A stretch of DNA of 64,000 bases from Chloroflexota bacterium (GTDB lineage Bacteria; Chloroflexota; Dehalococcoidia; Lucifugimonadales; JACPQL01): NCBI GenBank assembly GCA_016190445.1, contig JACPQL010000023.1, forward strand, positions 25,611 through 89,610, read 5' to 3'. Position 1 is the first letter of the stretch. Each line of letters opens with the position of its first letter. The notes beneath the pieces are model-generated. The model had not been told where the DNA came from. It made no database searches and saw nothing but the letters and a program-made list of their open reading frames with translations. Below are positions 25,367-34,062 of this stretch, one piece after another. The translations under genes and the position numbers were made by a program.

Positions 25367-25593
25367 TGGACCTGCGCTTGGGGAGCGTCCTCACGCTGAA
25401 GAAGCCTCACCCGTGCGGCGGCAACCGGTGGAGGGTGGAGCGGCTGGGGGCGGACATCGGACTCCGGTGCCTGAGGTGCCGCCACTACGTGCTGGTGCCC
25501 AGGCCCAGCCTGGAGCGTCGAGTGCGATCCGTGGAGCCACCTGTGGAAGGGGGCGCCATTGAGGCTGCGCCTCACGGAACGGGAGTGCTATAA
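25360..25593 (+). CDS. DUF951-family small protein
   Basis: Hidden in the track inside a longer frame (24955-25593). From the ATG at 25360, overlapping the pyrF stop, it encodes 77 residues: MDLRLGSVLTLKKPHPCGGN, then GADIGLRCLRCRHYVLVPR. The order KKPHPCG, W.V.R.GADI.L.C..C, VxxPR is the DUF951 signature, a small basic domain of unknown function with potential metal-binding Cys (CGG..CLRC). In many genomes it lies near translation or GTPase genes; here it follows pyrF. A GAGG ribosome site lies 6 bases upstream. Alternative in-frame starts are GTG 25363 and ATG 25366. Confidence 0.85.
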   Translation: MVMDLRLGSVLTLKKPHPCGGNRWRVERLGADIGLRCLRCRHYVLVPRPSLERRVRSVEPPVEGGAIEAAPHGTGVL

Positions 25594-25594
25594 T
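25586..25594 (+). promoter_or_regulatory. Extended -10 promoter before korAB
   Basis: TGCTATAAT, an exact extended -10, lies at the end of the DUF951 gene, about 125 bases before the korA start. No good -35 is present, as is usual for extended -10 promoters. The same nine bases occur before proC. Confidence 0.5.
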
Positions 25595-25720
25595 GGGTGT
25601 ACCTGCCAGAGAGGGAGCAGGCCTGATACTGGAGCCTCAAGTCTCGTACGTACGCACCGGCAGTCAGTGGGCGCCACGCCACGTGACCGCAGGGTTCACT
25701 ATGTCTCCGGGAGGGATCAG

Positions 25721-27436
25721 GTGAAGAGCCAAGATTTCGTGGTCCGGTTCGCAGGAGAGGGTGGTCAGGGCGTGGTCACCTCAGCGGAGGGGCTTGCCCA
25801 GGCGGCTGCTCAGGCTGGCTATCACGCGCAGACGTTCGCCACCTTTCCCTCGCAGATCCTGGGCGGCCCCACGTGGACCCAGGCGCGGATCTCCACCAGG
25901 CCGGTGCTGAGCCCCGGAGACCAGCTCGATGTATTGGTGGTCTTTAACCGTGAAGCCTATGAGACACACCGCCAAGAGGTCCGCGAGAACGGCGTCATCG
26001 TATTTGACTCGGGCACCTTCGAACTGGTGGCCAACGGCCGGACATTGGGCATGCCTTTCGAAGCCCTGGCCAAGTCCACGGGCAACCCCAGGGCCACCAA
26101 CATGGTGATCATGGGGGCCCTGGCGCAGCTCGTGAACATGCCCCAGGAGTACCTGGAGCAGTTCGTGAAGCAGCGGTTCTCCCGGGGACGCAGTGGCGAC
26201 GAGGAGATTATTCGGGCGAACATCATGGCCCTCTCCCTGGGCCGCCAGGAGGCTCTTCGCAGTGGGTTCAATCTCGGCGAACTGGCCCTGCCCACGAAGC
26301 CCGAACGGGAACATATCCTGCTCAAGGGGAATGAGGCGGCGGCCCTGGGGGCCTTGGCGGCCGGCGTGGATGTCTACATCGGGTACCCTATATCGCCGGC
26401 CAACACCATCCTGATCTTCATGGAGCGCAACCTGGTGGGCCCCGGGAAGTTTGCCTACCAGGCCAGCTCCGAGATAGAGGCCATCAACGCGATCATAGGG
26501 GCGGGCTATGCGGGCAAGAAAGCGATGACCGCCACGTCAGGCCCTGGCCTCTCGTTAATGAAAGAGGGGATAGGCATGGGGTGGATGACCGAGGTCCCCG
26601 TGGTCATCGTGAACGTACAGAGAGGCGGACCCGCCACTGGACTGCCCACCAAGACCGAGCAGTCCGACCTGATGTCCTCGCTGTACCCCGCCCACGGCGA
26701 CGTGAGTATGCCCGTCATCGCCCCCGGCACCGTGGAGGAGTGCTTCTACGCCATGGTCAACGCCTTCAACTGGGCCGAGCGTTATCAGGGACCCGTAATC
26801 GTGCTGAGCGAGCAAATCCTGTCAGAGCGGACCCAGGACATCCCCAGGCCTGACCTGAGCAGTCTCGTCATTGAGAACCGAGAGGTATACCGGGGGAGCA
26901 ATGGGTACCTGCGCTATGAAGGCCCTGGCGTGACACCCTTCCCAGTACCTGGCAGCCCAGGCGCCTACAACGCCAATGCCAGCGAGCACGACACCCACGG
27001 GGACACTACCCACCTGCCTAGTCGCCGCGTCGAGATGACCGAGCGCCGTTTCGCCAAGCTGAAGCTACTGGAGGACGGGACCTACGAGTGTGAGCACCGC
27101 GAGGAGCCGGTAGCGGTGATGCCCTGGGGCGGGTCCAAGGGCCCGGTACGAGAGGCCTATGAGGCCCTGCTGGACCGGGGGGAACGGCTGGGCTGGTACT
27201 ACACCATGCAGATCAACCCGCTGTCTCCAAGACTGCTGAACGAGCTCCGGCAGAAGGAACGGGTCATTGTACCGGAGTTGAACTACCTCGGGCAGTTTGC
27301 AGCTTTCCTGCGCTCCCAGGGCGTCCGAGCGGAGGCTATCACCCAGTACACTGGGTTGCCCTTCAAAGTCAGGGACCTGGTGGCAAGGCTGGAAGAGAGA
27401 GTGCGAGTTCGACAGAAGAGGACGGTGCCGGCATGA
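25721..27436 (+). CDS. korA: 2-oxoacid:acceptor oxidoreductase, fused gamma-alpha subunit
   Basis: A 571-residue subunit of a 2-oxoglutarate-type ferredoxin oxidoreductase. Residues 1-190 are the gamma domain (VRFAGEGGQGVVTSAEGLAQAA); the rest is alpha (NEAAALGALAAGVDVYIGYPISP, ATSGPGLSLMKEGIGM, QRGGPATGLPTKTEQSDL). The gamma-alpha fusion with a separate beta is the KorAB arrangement. It converts 2-oxo acids and CoA to acyl-CoA and CO2, reducing ferredoxin. Start is GTG 25721 with GGGAGGG upstream; the track's start at 25559 overlaps the DUF951 gene. korB starts 4 bases before its end. 2-Oxoglutarate is the usual substrate, but pyruvate or branched acids are possible. Confidence 0.9.
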   Translation: MKSQDFVVRFAGEGGQGVVTSAEGLAQAAAQAGYHAQTFATFPSQILGGPTWTQARISTRPVLSPGDQLDVLVVFNREAYETHRQEVRENGVIVFDSGTFELVANGRTLGMPFEALAKSTGNPRATNMVIMGALAQLVNMPQEYLEQFVKQRFSRGRSGDEEIIRANIMALSLGRQEALRSGFNLGELALPTKPEREHILLKGNEAAALGALAAGVDVYIGYPISPANTILIFMERNLVGPGKFAYQASSEIEAINAIIGAGYAGKKAMTATSGPGLSLMKEGIGMGWMTEVPVVIVNVQRGGPATGLPTKTEQSDLMSSLYPAHGDVSMPVIAPGTVEECFYAMVNAFNWAERYQGPVIVLSEQILSERTQDIPRPDLSSLVIENREVYRGSNGYLRYEGPGVTPFPVPGSPGAYNANASEHDTHGDTTHLPSRRVEMTERRFAKLKLLEDGTYECEHREEPVAVMPWGGSKGPVREAYEALLDRGERLGWYYTMQINPLSPRLLNELRQKERVIVPELNYLGQFAAFLRSQGVRAEAITQYTGLPFKVRDLVARLEERVRVRQKRTVPA

Positions 27437-28299
27437 GCGCCAAGGGACGCGAGTACGACTTCAAGTGGTGCCCCGGCTGCGGGGACTTCGGTGTCCGCCG
27501 CGCCCTGGAGTGGGCCCTGGAGGCCCGCACCATGCGGACCGAGTTGCCCATCGAGAGCAACGTGGTGGTCTCGGGGATCGGGTGCTCTGGCAACCTGGTC
27601 CACCTGCTTGAAGGGCCACAGCCTTATGGGTTTCACGGCCTCCATGGCAGGAGTCTCCCCCTCGCTTTCGGGGTCAAGATGAGCCGCCCGGAGTTGAACG
27701 TGGTGATAACTGCCGGCGATGGCGACTTCCTTAGCATCGGCGTGGAGCATATCCCGCCTCAGGCCCTGAGGAACCTGGACGTGACGGTGGTGGTCATGGA
27801 CAATGGTGTCTACGGGCTGACCAAGGGGCAGAGCTCCCCCACCACGCCCCAGGGGGGCGTCACTGTCTCCACACCCTACGGTAAGCTGGAGGCGGCGCTG
27901 AACCCCCTGGAGTTCTATCTGACGCTGGGAGTCACGTTCATAGCCTCCGGGTTCTCCGGCAGGCCTAAGGAGCTGGCCAAACTGATCGAGGCGGGGATGG
28001 ACCACCAGGGCTTCGCCATCGTGCATGTGCAGTCACCCTGCACCACCTATAACGACACCTACGACGTGATCAAGGGCGACTCGAAGAAGGGCATCCAGCC
28101 GAAGGCCTGGAACGTCCCCCAGGAGCACGATCCCGCTGACCGTGATGCCGCTTACAAGTTGGTCCGCGCTGAGGGCCTACCCATAGGCATCATCTATCGG
28201 AACACCGCCGTTCCGTCGCTAGCGCAGCGGCAGGACCAACAGGGGAAGAAGGTTTCGCACAGAAGCCTGGAGCAATTGGTGGATTCCTACCGGGTCTAG
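27433..28299 (+). CDS. korB: 2-oxoacid:ferredoxin oxidoreductase, beta subunit
   Basis: The 288-residue thiamine diphosphate-binding partner of the preceding gene, with a 4-base overlap (ATGA). Motifs are WCPGCGDFGV at the N-terminus, SGIGCSGN, and the TPP/Mg motif GDGDFLSIGVEHIPPQALRNLD continuing to MDNGVYGLTKGQ. The Cys residues CPGC and IGCSG match those described in KorB proteins. There is no separate ferredoxin-type delta subunit, consistent with two-subunit KorAB. It probably serves the TCA cycle, oxidative or reductive. Confidence 0.93.
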   Translation: MSAKGREYDFKWCPGCGDFGVRRALEWALEARTMRTELPIESNVVVSGIGCSGNLVHLLEGPQPYGFHGLHGRSLPLAFGVKMSRPELNVVITAGDGDFLSIGVEHIPPQALRNLDVTVVVMDNGVYGLTKGQSSPTTPQGGVTVSTPYGKLEAALNPLEFYLTLGVTFIASGFSGRPKELAKLIEAGMDHQGFAIVHVQSPCTTYNDTYDVIKGDSKKGIQPKAWNVPQEHDPADRDAAYKLVRAEGLPIGIIYRNTAVPSLAQRQDQQGKKVSHRSLEQLVDSYRV

Positions 28300-28441
28300 G
28301 GGACCGGGTATCTCCCAGGCGGGACCCCCCCGCGGCTCACGGCGCCGGGAGTTCAAAGGGACGTCCCCGTTTCTTGACATGAGGGCAGGTGCCTCCGCCC
28401 TCTCGGCATGTCCGCTGTGAGAGAAGAAGACCTCTAATAGC

Positions 28442-29737
28442 ATGGAGCGCCACGAACATCTCAGCCATCACGCCGATATGTTGAGCGTGGAAGAGGCGTT
28501 GGAGAGGGTGCTGGCAACGGTCCAGGTGCTGGAGCCAGAGGAGCGCCCTCTACTGGGCGCGTTGGGCCAGGTGCTGGCCGAGGACGTAGTTGCCGAGTTC
28601 GATATTCCGTCGCTGGCCAACTCCGCCATGGATGGGTATGCCCTCCAACACACCAGCATTCGTGGCGCCAGCCCTCAGACTCCACGGGTGGTGAAGATCA
28701 TCAGCGAGATATGGGCTGGCCAGCTCCCCACCCGCGAGGTGACGCCTGGCACCGCGGCACACATCATGACGGGTGCGCCCATTCCCAAAGGCGCGGACAC
28801 GGTGGTCCCTTTTGAGCTTACTGACGAGAGGGAACGCCGTGCTGCGGGCAAGCCCGTAGCCGAGGTGTCGGTGTACAGGGAGCTGCCCCTGGGGAGCCAC
28901 GTGCGCCCCGCTGGCGAGGATGTGGCGCGGGGGCAGGTGGTGCTCCACCGCGGCTCGGTGCTGCGACCGGCGGAACTGGGGGTCCTGGCCTCCCTGGGCC
29001 ACCTCCGGGTAAAGGTGATACGCCGCCCCGAGGTGGCCATCATCGCCACCGGCAACGAGCTTCTGGCCCCGGGACAACCCCTGGAGCAGGGCAAGATCTA
29101 CGACAGCAACTCCTATGCCATCGCCACGGCGGTGCTGCGGTACGGCGGCATCCCCCACTTGCTGGGCATCGCCCGCGACGAGATGGAGGAACTGCGACGG
29201 AAGCTTGAGGCAGGTATCCACGCCGACCTTCTGGTCACCTCCGCCGGGGTGTCCACGGGAGAGTCCGACCTGGTCCGGCGTGCCCTGGAAGAGAGGGGGA
29301 AGGTCGAGTTCTGGTCGGTGCGCATGCGCCCTGCCAAGCCCATCGCATTCGGCCTATTGCAGGGGCCAGGGGGTCGGGTGGTACCCCACCTGGGGCTGCC
29401 TGGCAACCCTGTGAGTGCCCTGGTGGCCTTTGAAGAGCTGGGGCGTCCGGCTCTGCTCAAGATGCAGGGACGCACCCGGCTGGCCAAGCCCACTATCCGG
29501 GCGGTCCTGGAGGGGACCATAGTCAACAGGGACCACAGGCGTGTGTACGCCCGCGTGGTGGTGACTCAGAGGGATGGCAAGTACTATGCTTGTCCCACCG
29601 GGCCTCAGGGCTCCAACCTGCTCACCTCCATGGCCCTCGCCAACGGGCTGGCCATCTGCCCTGAGAATGTGCCAGCGAAGCACGCCGGCGACGAGGTGGA
29701 GGTGAGGATGCTGGACTGGAACGAGGAGACCTTGTAG
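28442..29737 (+). CDS. moeA: Molybdopterin molybdenumtransferase
   Basis: A 431-residue enzyme that inserts molybdate into adenylylated molybdopterin. Domain marks are ANSAMDGYAL near the N-terminus, MTGAPIPKGADTVVPFE, the MoCF-binding core IATGNELL..TSAGVSTGESD, and GLPGNPVSALVAFEELGRP, then the C-terminal beta domain. Its presence, with mogA at 45.7 kb, shows the host makes Mo cofactor although no molybdoenzyme is in the window. It is separated from korB by 142 bases without a clear promoter. Confidence 0.95.
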   Translation: MERHEHLSHHADMLSVEEALERVLATVQVLEPEERPLLGALGQVLAEDVVAEFDIPSLANSAMDGYALQHTSIRGASPQTPRVVKIISEIWAGQLPTREVTPGTAAHIMTGAPIPKGADTVVPFELTDERERRAAGKPVAEVSVYRELPLGSHVRPAGEDVARGQVVLHRGSVLRPAELGVLASLGHLRVKVIRRPEVAIIATGNELLAPGQPLEQGKIYDSNSYAIATAVLRYGGIPHLLGIARDEMEELRRKLEAGIHADLLVTSAGVSTGESDLVRRALEERGKVEFWSVRMRPAKPIAFGLLQGPGGRVVPHLGLPGNPVSALVAFEELGRPALLKMQGRTRLAKPTIRAVLEGTIVNRDHRRVYARVVVTQRDGKYYACPTGPQGSNLLTSMALANGLAICPENVPAKHAGDEVEVRMLDWNEETL

Positions 29738-29763
29738 CCTAGTCGCAGAGGAATAGTGAAAGT

Positions 29764-30249
29764 ATGCCCGCAAACAGAAAAAAAGTCAGCAAGGAAAAGG
29801 GGGTCGTTGAACCCCAGAGTGACCCACCGGAGGAGACCCGCTACCAGATAGCCCCAGGGCTCCTGGAACGGACAGGTCGGTCAGCGGTACTCATGGCGTT
29901 GTACTGCCGCTGCCCCCGCTGCTGGGCAGAACTGGCCTCGGAGCCCGAAATGAGGGCCTCCATTACCTTCGAGGAACACCGGGAGCGGATAGTCGAGTGT
30001 TGCTCCCTGCGGGATGACTACATAATGCCCAACATGCCTCTCCTGGAGGCCGTGTTCCGCATCATTCTGGCCAAGAACGAGCCCGTCGGTCTTCAGGAGG
30101 TCCACCGGTCGCTGATGGAGCGTTGGGCCAGCCGCGATCTACCCAGGAGCGTGTCCGAAGAGACGCTCCACCGCATTCTCAGGCGGGATGCCTTCTATGG
30201 CATCCAGGAGATAGTACCAGAGAGGCCATCGCTGGCGGCTAACGGCTAG
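29764..30249 (+). CDS. Hypothetical protein with CxxC near the N-terminus
   Basis: A 161-residue protein I do not recognise. The first 35 residues are charged; then comes ALYCRCPRCWAEL with three closely spaced Cys, a predicted helical middle (MPLLEAVFRIILAKNEPVGLQEVHRSLMERW) and a C-terminal stretch reminiscent of a winged helix (VSEETLHRILRRDAFYGIQEI). This hints at a small DNA- or metal-binding regulator, but the evidence is thin. It starts 26 bases after moeA on the same strand and may be co-transcribed. A perfect hairpin follows it. Confidence 0.6.
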   Translation: MPANRKKVSKEKGVVEPQSDPPEETRYQIAPGLLERTGRSAVLMALYCRCPRCWAELASEPEMRASITFEEHRERIVECCSLRDDYIMPNMPLLEAVFRIILAKNEPVGLQEVHRSLMERWASRDLPRSVSEETLHRILRRDAFYGIQEIVPERPSLAANG

Positions 30250-30254
30250 AAATT

Positions 30255-30283
30255 GTTGCAAAAGTCCCCAGGACTTTTGCAAC
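30255..30283 (+). terminator. Hairpin terminator after the moeA operon
   Basis: GTTGCAAAAGTCC-CCA-GGACTTTTGCAAC is a perfect 13-bp stem with a 3-base loop placed 6 bases after the stop codon. The descending arm contains CTTTT. Between here and the acylphosphatase gene there is a further palindrome, GTGCCCCGACGTGTCGGGGCAC, near 30358. Confidence 0.6.
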
Positions 30284-30461
30284 ACATATCCCCCACCCTG
30301 GGGGGAGCGGGGCGACCCCGCTGCGGAACTTCGTTTTGCAGCGGCCGGTAGCAGGACGTGCCCCGACGTGTCGGGGCACCCGCGCTCTTTCTGTCGCAGG
30401 TCTTGAAGTAGACTGAATGAGCCTCCTCTCGGGAGGCGATGGGGCTGCGGGACGGTCACTG

Positions 30462-30734
30462 CTACCGCGCTATCTGGAAGGTCCGGTGCTGGCCCTGGGG
30501 CGCCAGCCACTCCACCGCCACGTCCGTCACCCGGGCGCGGTCAGGCCCTCTCCATAGCAGATCTATCAGGCCCCGGAGGTGCGCCTCTTGCCCCTCGGCG
30601 TACACCTCCACCGTCGTGCCGTCGGGCAGGTTGCGCACATATCCAACCAGGCCCAGCCGCGTGGCGTGACCTCGGACGAAGTCACGGAATGATACACCCT
30701 GCACCAGCCCCGTCACCCGCGCCCTCAGGGCCAT
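30462..30734 (-). CDS. acyP: Acylphosphatase
   Basis: A 90-residue enzyme hydrolysing acyl-phosphate bonds. The phosphate-binding loop VTGLVQGVSFRDFVRG and the downstream VGYVRNLPDGTTVEVYAEG, with the catalytic Asn, match the family, though the usual G-x-x-Y/F-R spacing is slightly altered (SFRDF). I chose the internal ATG at 30734, which gives the standard family length; the track adds 26 residues of doubtful N-terminus. There is no strong ribosome site at either start. It lies downstream of rplT on the same strand. Confidence 0.87.
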   Translation of the reverse strand: MALRARVTGLVQGVSFRDFVRGHATRLGLVGYVRNLPDGTTVEVYAEGQEAHLRGLIDLLWRGPDRARVTDVAVEWLAPQGQHRTFQIAR

Positions 30735-30858
30735 CGGGGGGGCATCGTCCACCAGTGCTCTGCCAGGAGTAGTCGTGTCCAAGGTGTCCCGTGGAAAACA
30801 AAACAGGCCCACCGCCAGCGATAGGCCCGTCGTGTTGGAATTTGCTCAGAAGAGCGGG

Positions 30859-31221
30859 CTATGGACCCCCCAAGCCCTGCTTGGCAACGCTGGCCAAGTG
30901 AGCAAAGGCCTGGGAGTCCCGCACAGCCAAGTCAGCCAGCGTTTTGCGGTCCACCTCCACGTTGGCCAGCTTGAGGCCATGGATCAGCGCGTTGTATGAG
31001 AGCCCCTCCTGGCGTGCCGCCGCTCCGATGCGGACGATCCACAGGCTGCGGAACTCCCTTTTGCGCTCCCGCCGGTGCCGGTAGGCGTGGCTCAGCGCCT
31101 TGACCAGGGACTCCCTGGCCCGTTTGATCAGCAGGTGCCGCGAGCCTCTATGGCCTCGCGTCTGCTTTAGCACCGCCTTGTGGCGACGCTGCTTGGTGAC
31201 CCCTCTACTGACCCTGGGCAA
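30859..31221 (-). CDS. rplT: 50S ribosomal protein L20
   Basis: The 120-residue rRNA-binding protein begins MPRVSRGVTKQRRHKAVL and contains HAYRHRRERKREFRSLWI, both diagnostic of L20. It is the last gene of the conserved infC-rpmI-rplT operon, 33 bases after rpmI. In other bacteria L20 represses this operon by binding its mRNA; I do not see a defined binding structure here. Confidence 0.97.
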   Translation of the reverse strand: MPRVSRGVTKQRRHKAVLKQTRGHRGSRHLLIKRARESLVKALSHAYRHRRERKREFRSLWIVRIGAAARQEGLSYNALIHGLKLANVEVDRKTLADLAVRDSQAFAHLASVAKQGLGGP

Positions 31222-31254
31222 CGGAGCTACTCCTAACTTGAAGTACAGGCACGG

Positions 31255-31461
31255 CTAGTGCCTGCCGAGGTAGGGCACGGAGCGGCGCACCATGCGCACA
31301 TCAGCAGGGCTCACCACCAGCTTGGCATCGAACAGCCCCTTGGAGCGATTCGCCTTTTTGCGCCGCAGATGGCTTTTGTGCGCCTTCATGCGCATCACCT
31401 TGCCGGAGCCGGTAACGGTGAAGCGGGCCCGCGCGCCCTTATGCGTCTTCAGCTTTGGCAT
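31255..31461 (-). CDS. rpmI: 50S ribosomal protein L35
   Basis: From the ATG at 31461 it encodes 68 residues starting [18 protein letters not shown], the invariant L35 beginning. The [15 protein letters not shown] and [16 protein letters not shown] stretches confirm it. The track's longer form reads back into infC. It overlaps the 3' end of infC by 23 bases, an unusually deep overlap for these genes. Confidence 0.96.
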   Translation of the reverse strand: MPKLKTHKGARARFTVTGSGKVMRMKAHKSHLRRKKANRSKGLFDAKLVVSPADVRMVRRSVPYLGRH

Positions 31462-32020
31462 CGTCGTTCTCCGCTGATACGGTCCCCGGGCTGGTGCCGT
31501 CCCCACGAAGGCTAGCAACCGGGGCCAGGATGATGCTGATCATGCGGCCCTCTGTAGCCGGGGGCTGCTCCAGCTTGGCGTTTTCCTTCAGGTCCTCGGC
31601 GACCTTCCGCAGCAGGGCCACGCCCAACTCCGGATGGGCCATCTCTCGGCCTCGAAACATCACTGACACCTTGACCTTGGACCCCTCGCCCAAGAGCTTC
31701 ACCACCAGGCGGCGCTTCGCTTCCAGATCGTGCTCCCCAATATGGGGACGGAACCGCACTTCACGTAACAACGCGAGACGCTGAGACTTCCGCGCCTCGC
31801 GCTCCTTCTTGGTCTGAAGATAACGGAACTTGCCGTAGTCCAGCAGCCGACAGACAGGGGGGACCGACTGGGGAGCTACTTCAACCAGGTCCAACCCCCG
31901 CTCCATCGCCAATTGCACAGCTTGCCGCGTGGGCATTACGCCCAGTTGTGCGCCCGTCTCGTCTATCACCCGCACTTCGGGGACTCTGATGCGATGGTTT
32001 ATGCGGTAGTCCTTGACGAT
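31439..32020 (-). CDS. infC: Translation initiation factor IF-3, apparent AUC start
   Basis: Prevents premature 30S-50S joining and checks the start codon. The track begins at GTG 31975 ([14 protein letters not shown]), which would drop the conserved N-terminal strand. Upstream in frame I read [21 protein letters not shown], the normal IF-3 beginning. The only initiation site with a ribosome sequence is ATC at 32020, five bases after AGGTGAT. A TGA two codons before the ATC blocks any earlier start. Non-AUG starts in infC are known from E. coli (AUU) and allow IF-3 to repress itself. The C-terminus has an acidic tail ([11 protein letters not shown]). First gene of infC-rpmI-rplT. Confidence 0.93.
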   Translation of the reverse strand: MVKDYRINHRIRVPEVRVIDETGAQLGVMPTRQAVQLAMERGLDLVEVAPQSVPPVCRLLDYGKFRYLQTKKEREARKSQRLALLREVRFRPHIGEHDLEAKRRLVVKLLGEGSKVKVSVMFRGREMAHPELGVALLRKVAEDLKENAKLEQPPATEGRMISIILAPVASLRGDGTSPGTVSAENDDAKAEDA

Positions 32021-32074
32021 ACCCGATCACCTACCCCTCGCCCTGCCCACAGGCGGTCTGCGAACAATGTCCCG

Positions 32075-32103
32075 AATATATCACACACCGCTCGCCCAGT
32101 AAA
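32075..32103 (-). promoter_or_regulatory. Promoter of infC-rpmI-rplT
   Basis: On the minus strand TTTACT and TATATT are spaced exactly 17 bases, 55 bases before the AUC start of infC. A good sigma-70-type match. Confidence 0.65.
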
Positions 32104-32598
32104 GGGTCGAGAAACCCCTGCCCCCTTGCGATTTCCCCTCTCCCTCGGCAAAGGGGGGTTGCCTCAAAAGTCGTTTTCCACATGTCACCCTGAGCCCTTC
32201 GTTGCTCAGGATAAACTCCGCGAAGGGCCTGGGGCGGCGAAGGCTGTCTAGCAGGCACTAGTCCCACCCCAGATTCTTCGTCGCTTCGCTCCTCAGAATG
32301 ACAGTTTTGGGGCAAAGCCCGGTGAGGGAGAGGGGGATCAATGCCTGTCCTGAACTCCGATGTATCCTTCAACTGAAGGACGGAGTCGGACCTGTCAAAG
32401 GAGCGTGAGGGTCTTGGCATAGTTTCAACTGTTGGCGCCGGTGGCCTCCTGTAGACACCACTCGGACTTTCCCCGGCCTGACCTGGTGCTCAGCCTCCCA
32501 GAACTCTTACCATCATTCCTGCCTGGCCATTTGTACAGACTTGATACAGGGAATGCACGTAGACTGGCAGACCTTGGGAATGTGTGGGCGCGCCCGAT
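32104..32598. other. Gene-free intergenic region with repeat fragments
   Basis: No supportable gene. It contains an imperfect stem around GCCCTTCG..CGAAGGGC (about 32194-32228), a stretch resembling the AGATTCTTCG..CAGAATGACA repeats seen widely in such genomes (about 32270-32302), and a fragment with GAGTCGGACCTG (about 32386) related to repeats near 20.6 and 45.6 kb. Confidence 0.4.
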
Positions 32599-32627
32599 TT
32601 GTGAATGCCGGTGTAGTAGTATATAAT
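32599..32627 (+). promoter_or_regulatory. Promoter of the YchF-like gene
   Basis: TTGTGA and a perfect TATAAT are separated by 17 bases. The expected transcript would have a leader of roughly 150 bases before the ATG at 32784. Confidence 0.65.
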
Positions 32628-32783
32628 CTTCCACAGTAGCTGTGCCAGCGCTATGTGATACCACCTCTTCATAAAACTGAGAGCTCCCCGGTTAGAAGCC
32701 TGCTCCCGCTTGAAAGCATTTTCCACCGGATGAACAGCTAATAGCATGCTGGCGTGTGCCTGTAACAGAAAGGGTGGACAGAT

Positions 32784-33860
32784 ATGGGTTTGCGTTGCGG
32801 ACTTATAGGACTGCCTTCCTGTGGGAAGACGACTATTTTCAATGCTATTACTGCGGCGAGAGTGCCGATGTATAACGGGTCCGAGATGAACCGAGTAGTG
32901 GTTAACGTACCAGACGAACGAATGGAGCGGTTAGTGGAGATGTACCACCCGCGCAAGGTAGTGCCTGCCACGCTGGAGGTGGTTGATATCCCTGGCATTG
33001 CAGCTAAAGATGACGGCCGACGCTCCCGCTTGCTGGGAAACATCAAGGATGTGGAAGCACTGCTCCACGTGGTGCGCTGTTTCGAAGATGCAGATGTCCC
33101 TTTTGAGTATGAGACGATAGACCCGGCGCGGGATGTGGAGACGCTAGACCTGGAGCTGGTCGCCGCCGATAGCGTAACACTGGAAAACAAGATCAAGCGT
33201 CTGGCTAAGAAAGTCCGCGGTGGAGACAAGGACGCTGTCCGCGAGGCTGGAGACTGCGAGAAGGTGCACGCAACCATACAACAGGGCATCCCCGCGCGTA
33301 AACAGGACCTGACCTCGCAGGAGCTTGCCGCCATCCGCGAGTGCAACCTGGTGTCGCTGAAGCCGGTGGTCTACATCGCCAATATCAAGACCATGGCGGA
33401 CGCTGGTAATAAGCATGTCCAGGCACTGATGCAGGTGACGGCTGACGAAGGCACGGAGATGATTGCTGTCTGCGGCAAAGACGAGGCGGACATCAGTGAG
33501 ATTGAGCCAGATGAGCGGGACGTGTTTCTCAAAGAGCTAGGTATGGAAGAATCATCCATGGAACGGTTGCTCCACGCCGCCTACCGCAAGCTGGGACTGG
33601 TCAACTTCTTCACTGTTGGTGAAGATGAAGTACGCGCCTGGACGTGTCTCCAGGGAGACAAGGCCCCGGTGGCGGCGGGCAAAATCCATACGGATATGGA
33701 GAGCGGCTTCATCCGCATGGAGGTGATGCGCTACACTGACCTGATGGAGTCGGGCAACGAGGCGGCGGTGGCCAAGGCGGGCAAACAGCGCCTTGAAGGG
33801 CGCGAGTACGAGGTCCAAGACGGCGACATTGTGTCAGTCCTATTTAACAAAAAGGGGTAG
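32784..33860 (+). CDS. Divergent YchF-family P-loop NTPase (OBG-like)
   Basis: A 358-residue protein with the YchF layout: P-loop GLPSCGKTTIFNAI, the switch region VVDIPGI, VEALLHVVRCFED, and a C-terminal DUF933/TGS domain (LGLVNFFTVGEDEVRAWT..AAGKIHTDMESGFIRMEV..LEGREYEVQDGD). YchF proteins bind ribosomes and prefer ATP. Oddities: the P-loop reads PSCGKTT rather than PNVGKST, and the usual GAS-KGEGLGN loop is replaced by AAKDDGRRSRLLGN. It is the only plus-strand gene in a 16-kb minus-strand block, looks less GC-rich than its neighbours, and has repeats on both sides, all consistent with transfer or insertion. Confidence 0.85.
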   Translation: MGLRCGLIGLPSCGKTTIFNAITAARVPMYNGSEMNRVVVNVPDERMERLVEMYHPRKVVPATLEVVDIPGIAAKDDGRRSRLLGNIKDVEALLHVVRCFEDADVPFEYETIDPARDVETLDLELVAADSVTLENKIKRLAKKVRGGDKDAVREAGDCEKVHATIQQGIPARKQDLTSQELAAIRECNLVSLKPVVYIANIKTMADAGNKHVQALMQVTADEGTEMIAVCGKDEADISEIEPDERDVFLKELGMEESSMERLLHAAYRKLGLVNFFTVGEDEVRAWTCLQGDKAPVAAGKIHTDMESGFIRMEVMRYTDLMESGNEAAVAKAGKQRLEGREYEVQDGDIVSVLFNKKG

Positions 33861-33963
33861 TAGACTGGACCGCCGTGGACTCGACTTCCGAGCTGGCGTG
33901 CTGGCCGGGTGATCCACAGGGCATACTGCACTTGCTGTGCTCCGAGGCCTTGTCTCAAAGGTC

Positions 33964-33996
33964 ATTCTTCACCCCGATTGCATCGGGGTGAAGAAT
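33964..33996 (+). terminator. Perfect hairpin downstream of the YchF-like gene
   Basis: ATTCTTCACCCCGAT-TGC-ATCGGGGTGAAGAAT has a 15-bp stem about 100 bases after the stop codon. No U-tract follows, so it could be a repeat element or a processing hairpin as well as a terminator. Confidence 0.45.
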
Positions 33997-34062
33997 CTGG
34001 TGGGGTCCATCATACTTGGCTGACGCCCGACCCCAGATCCTTTGCTCCTCTCAGGGTGACAT

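Noticed and set aside
32738-33346. 202-residue minus-strand ORF opposite the YchF-like gene
   Set aside because: Ser/Arg/Thr-rich shadow of a clear P-loop coding sequence.
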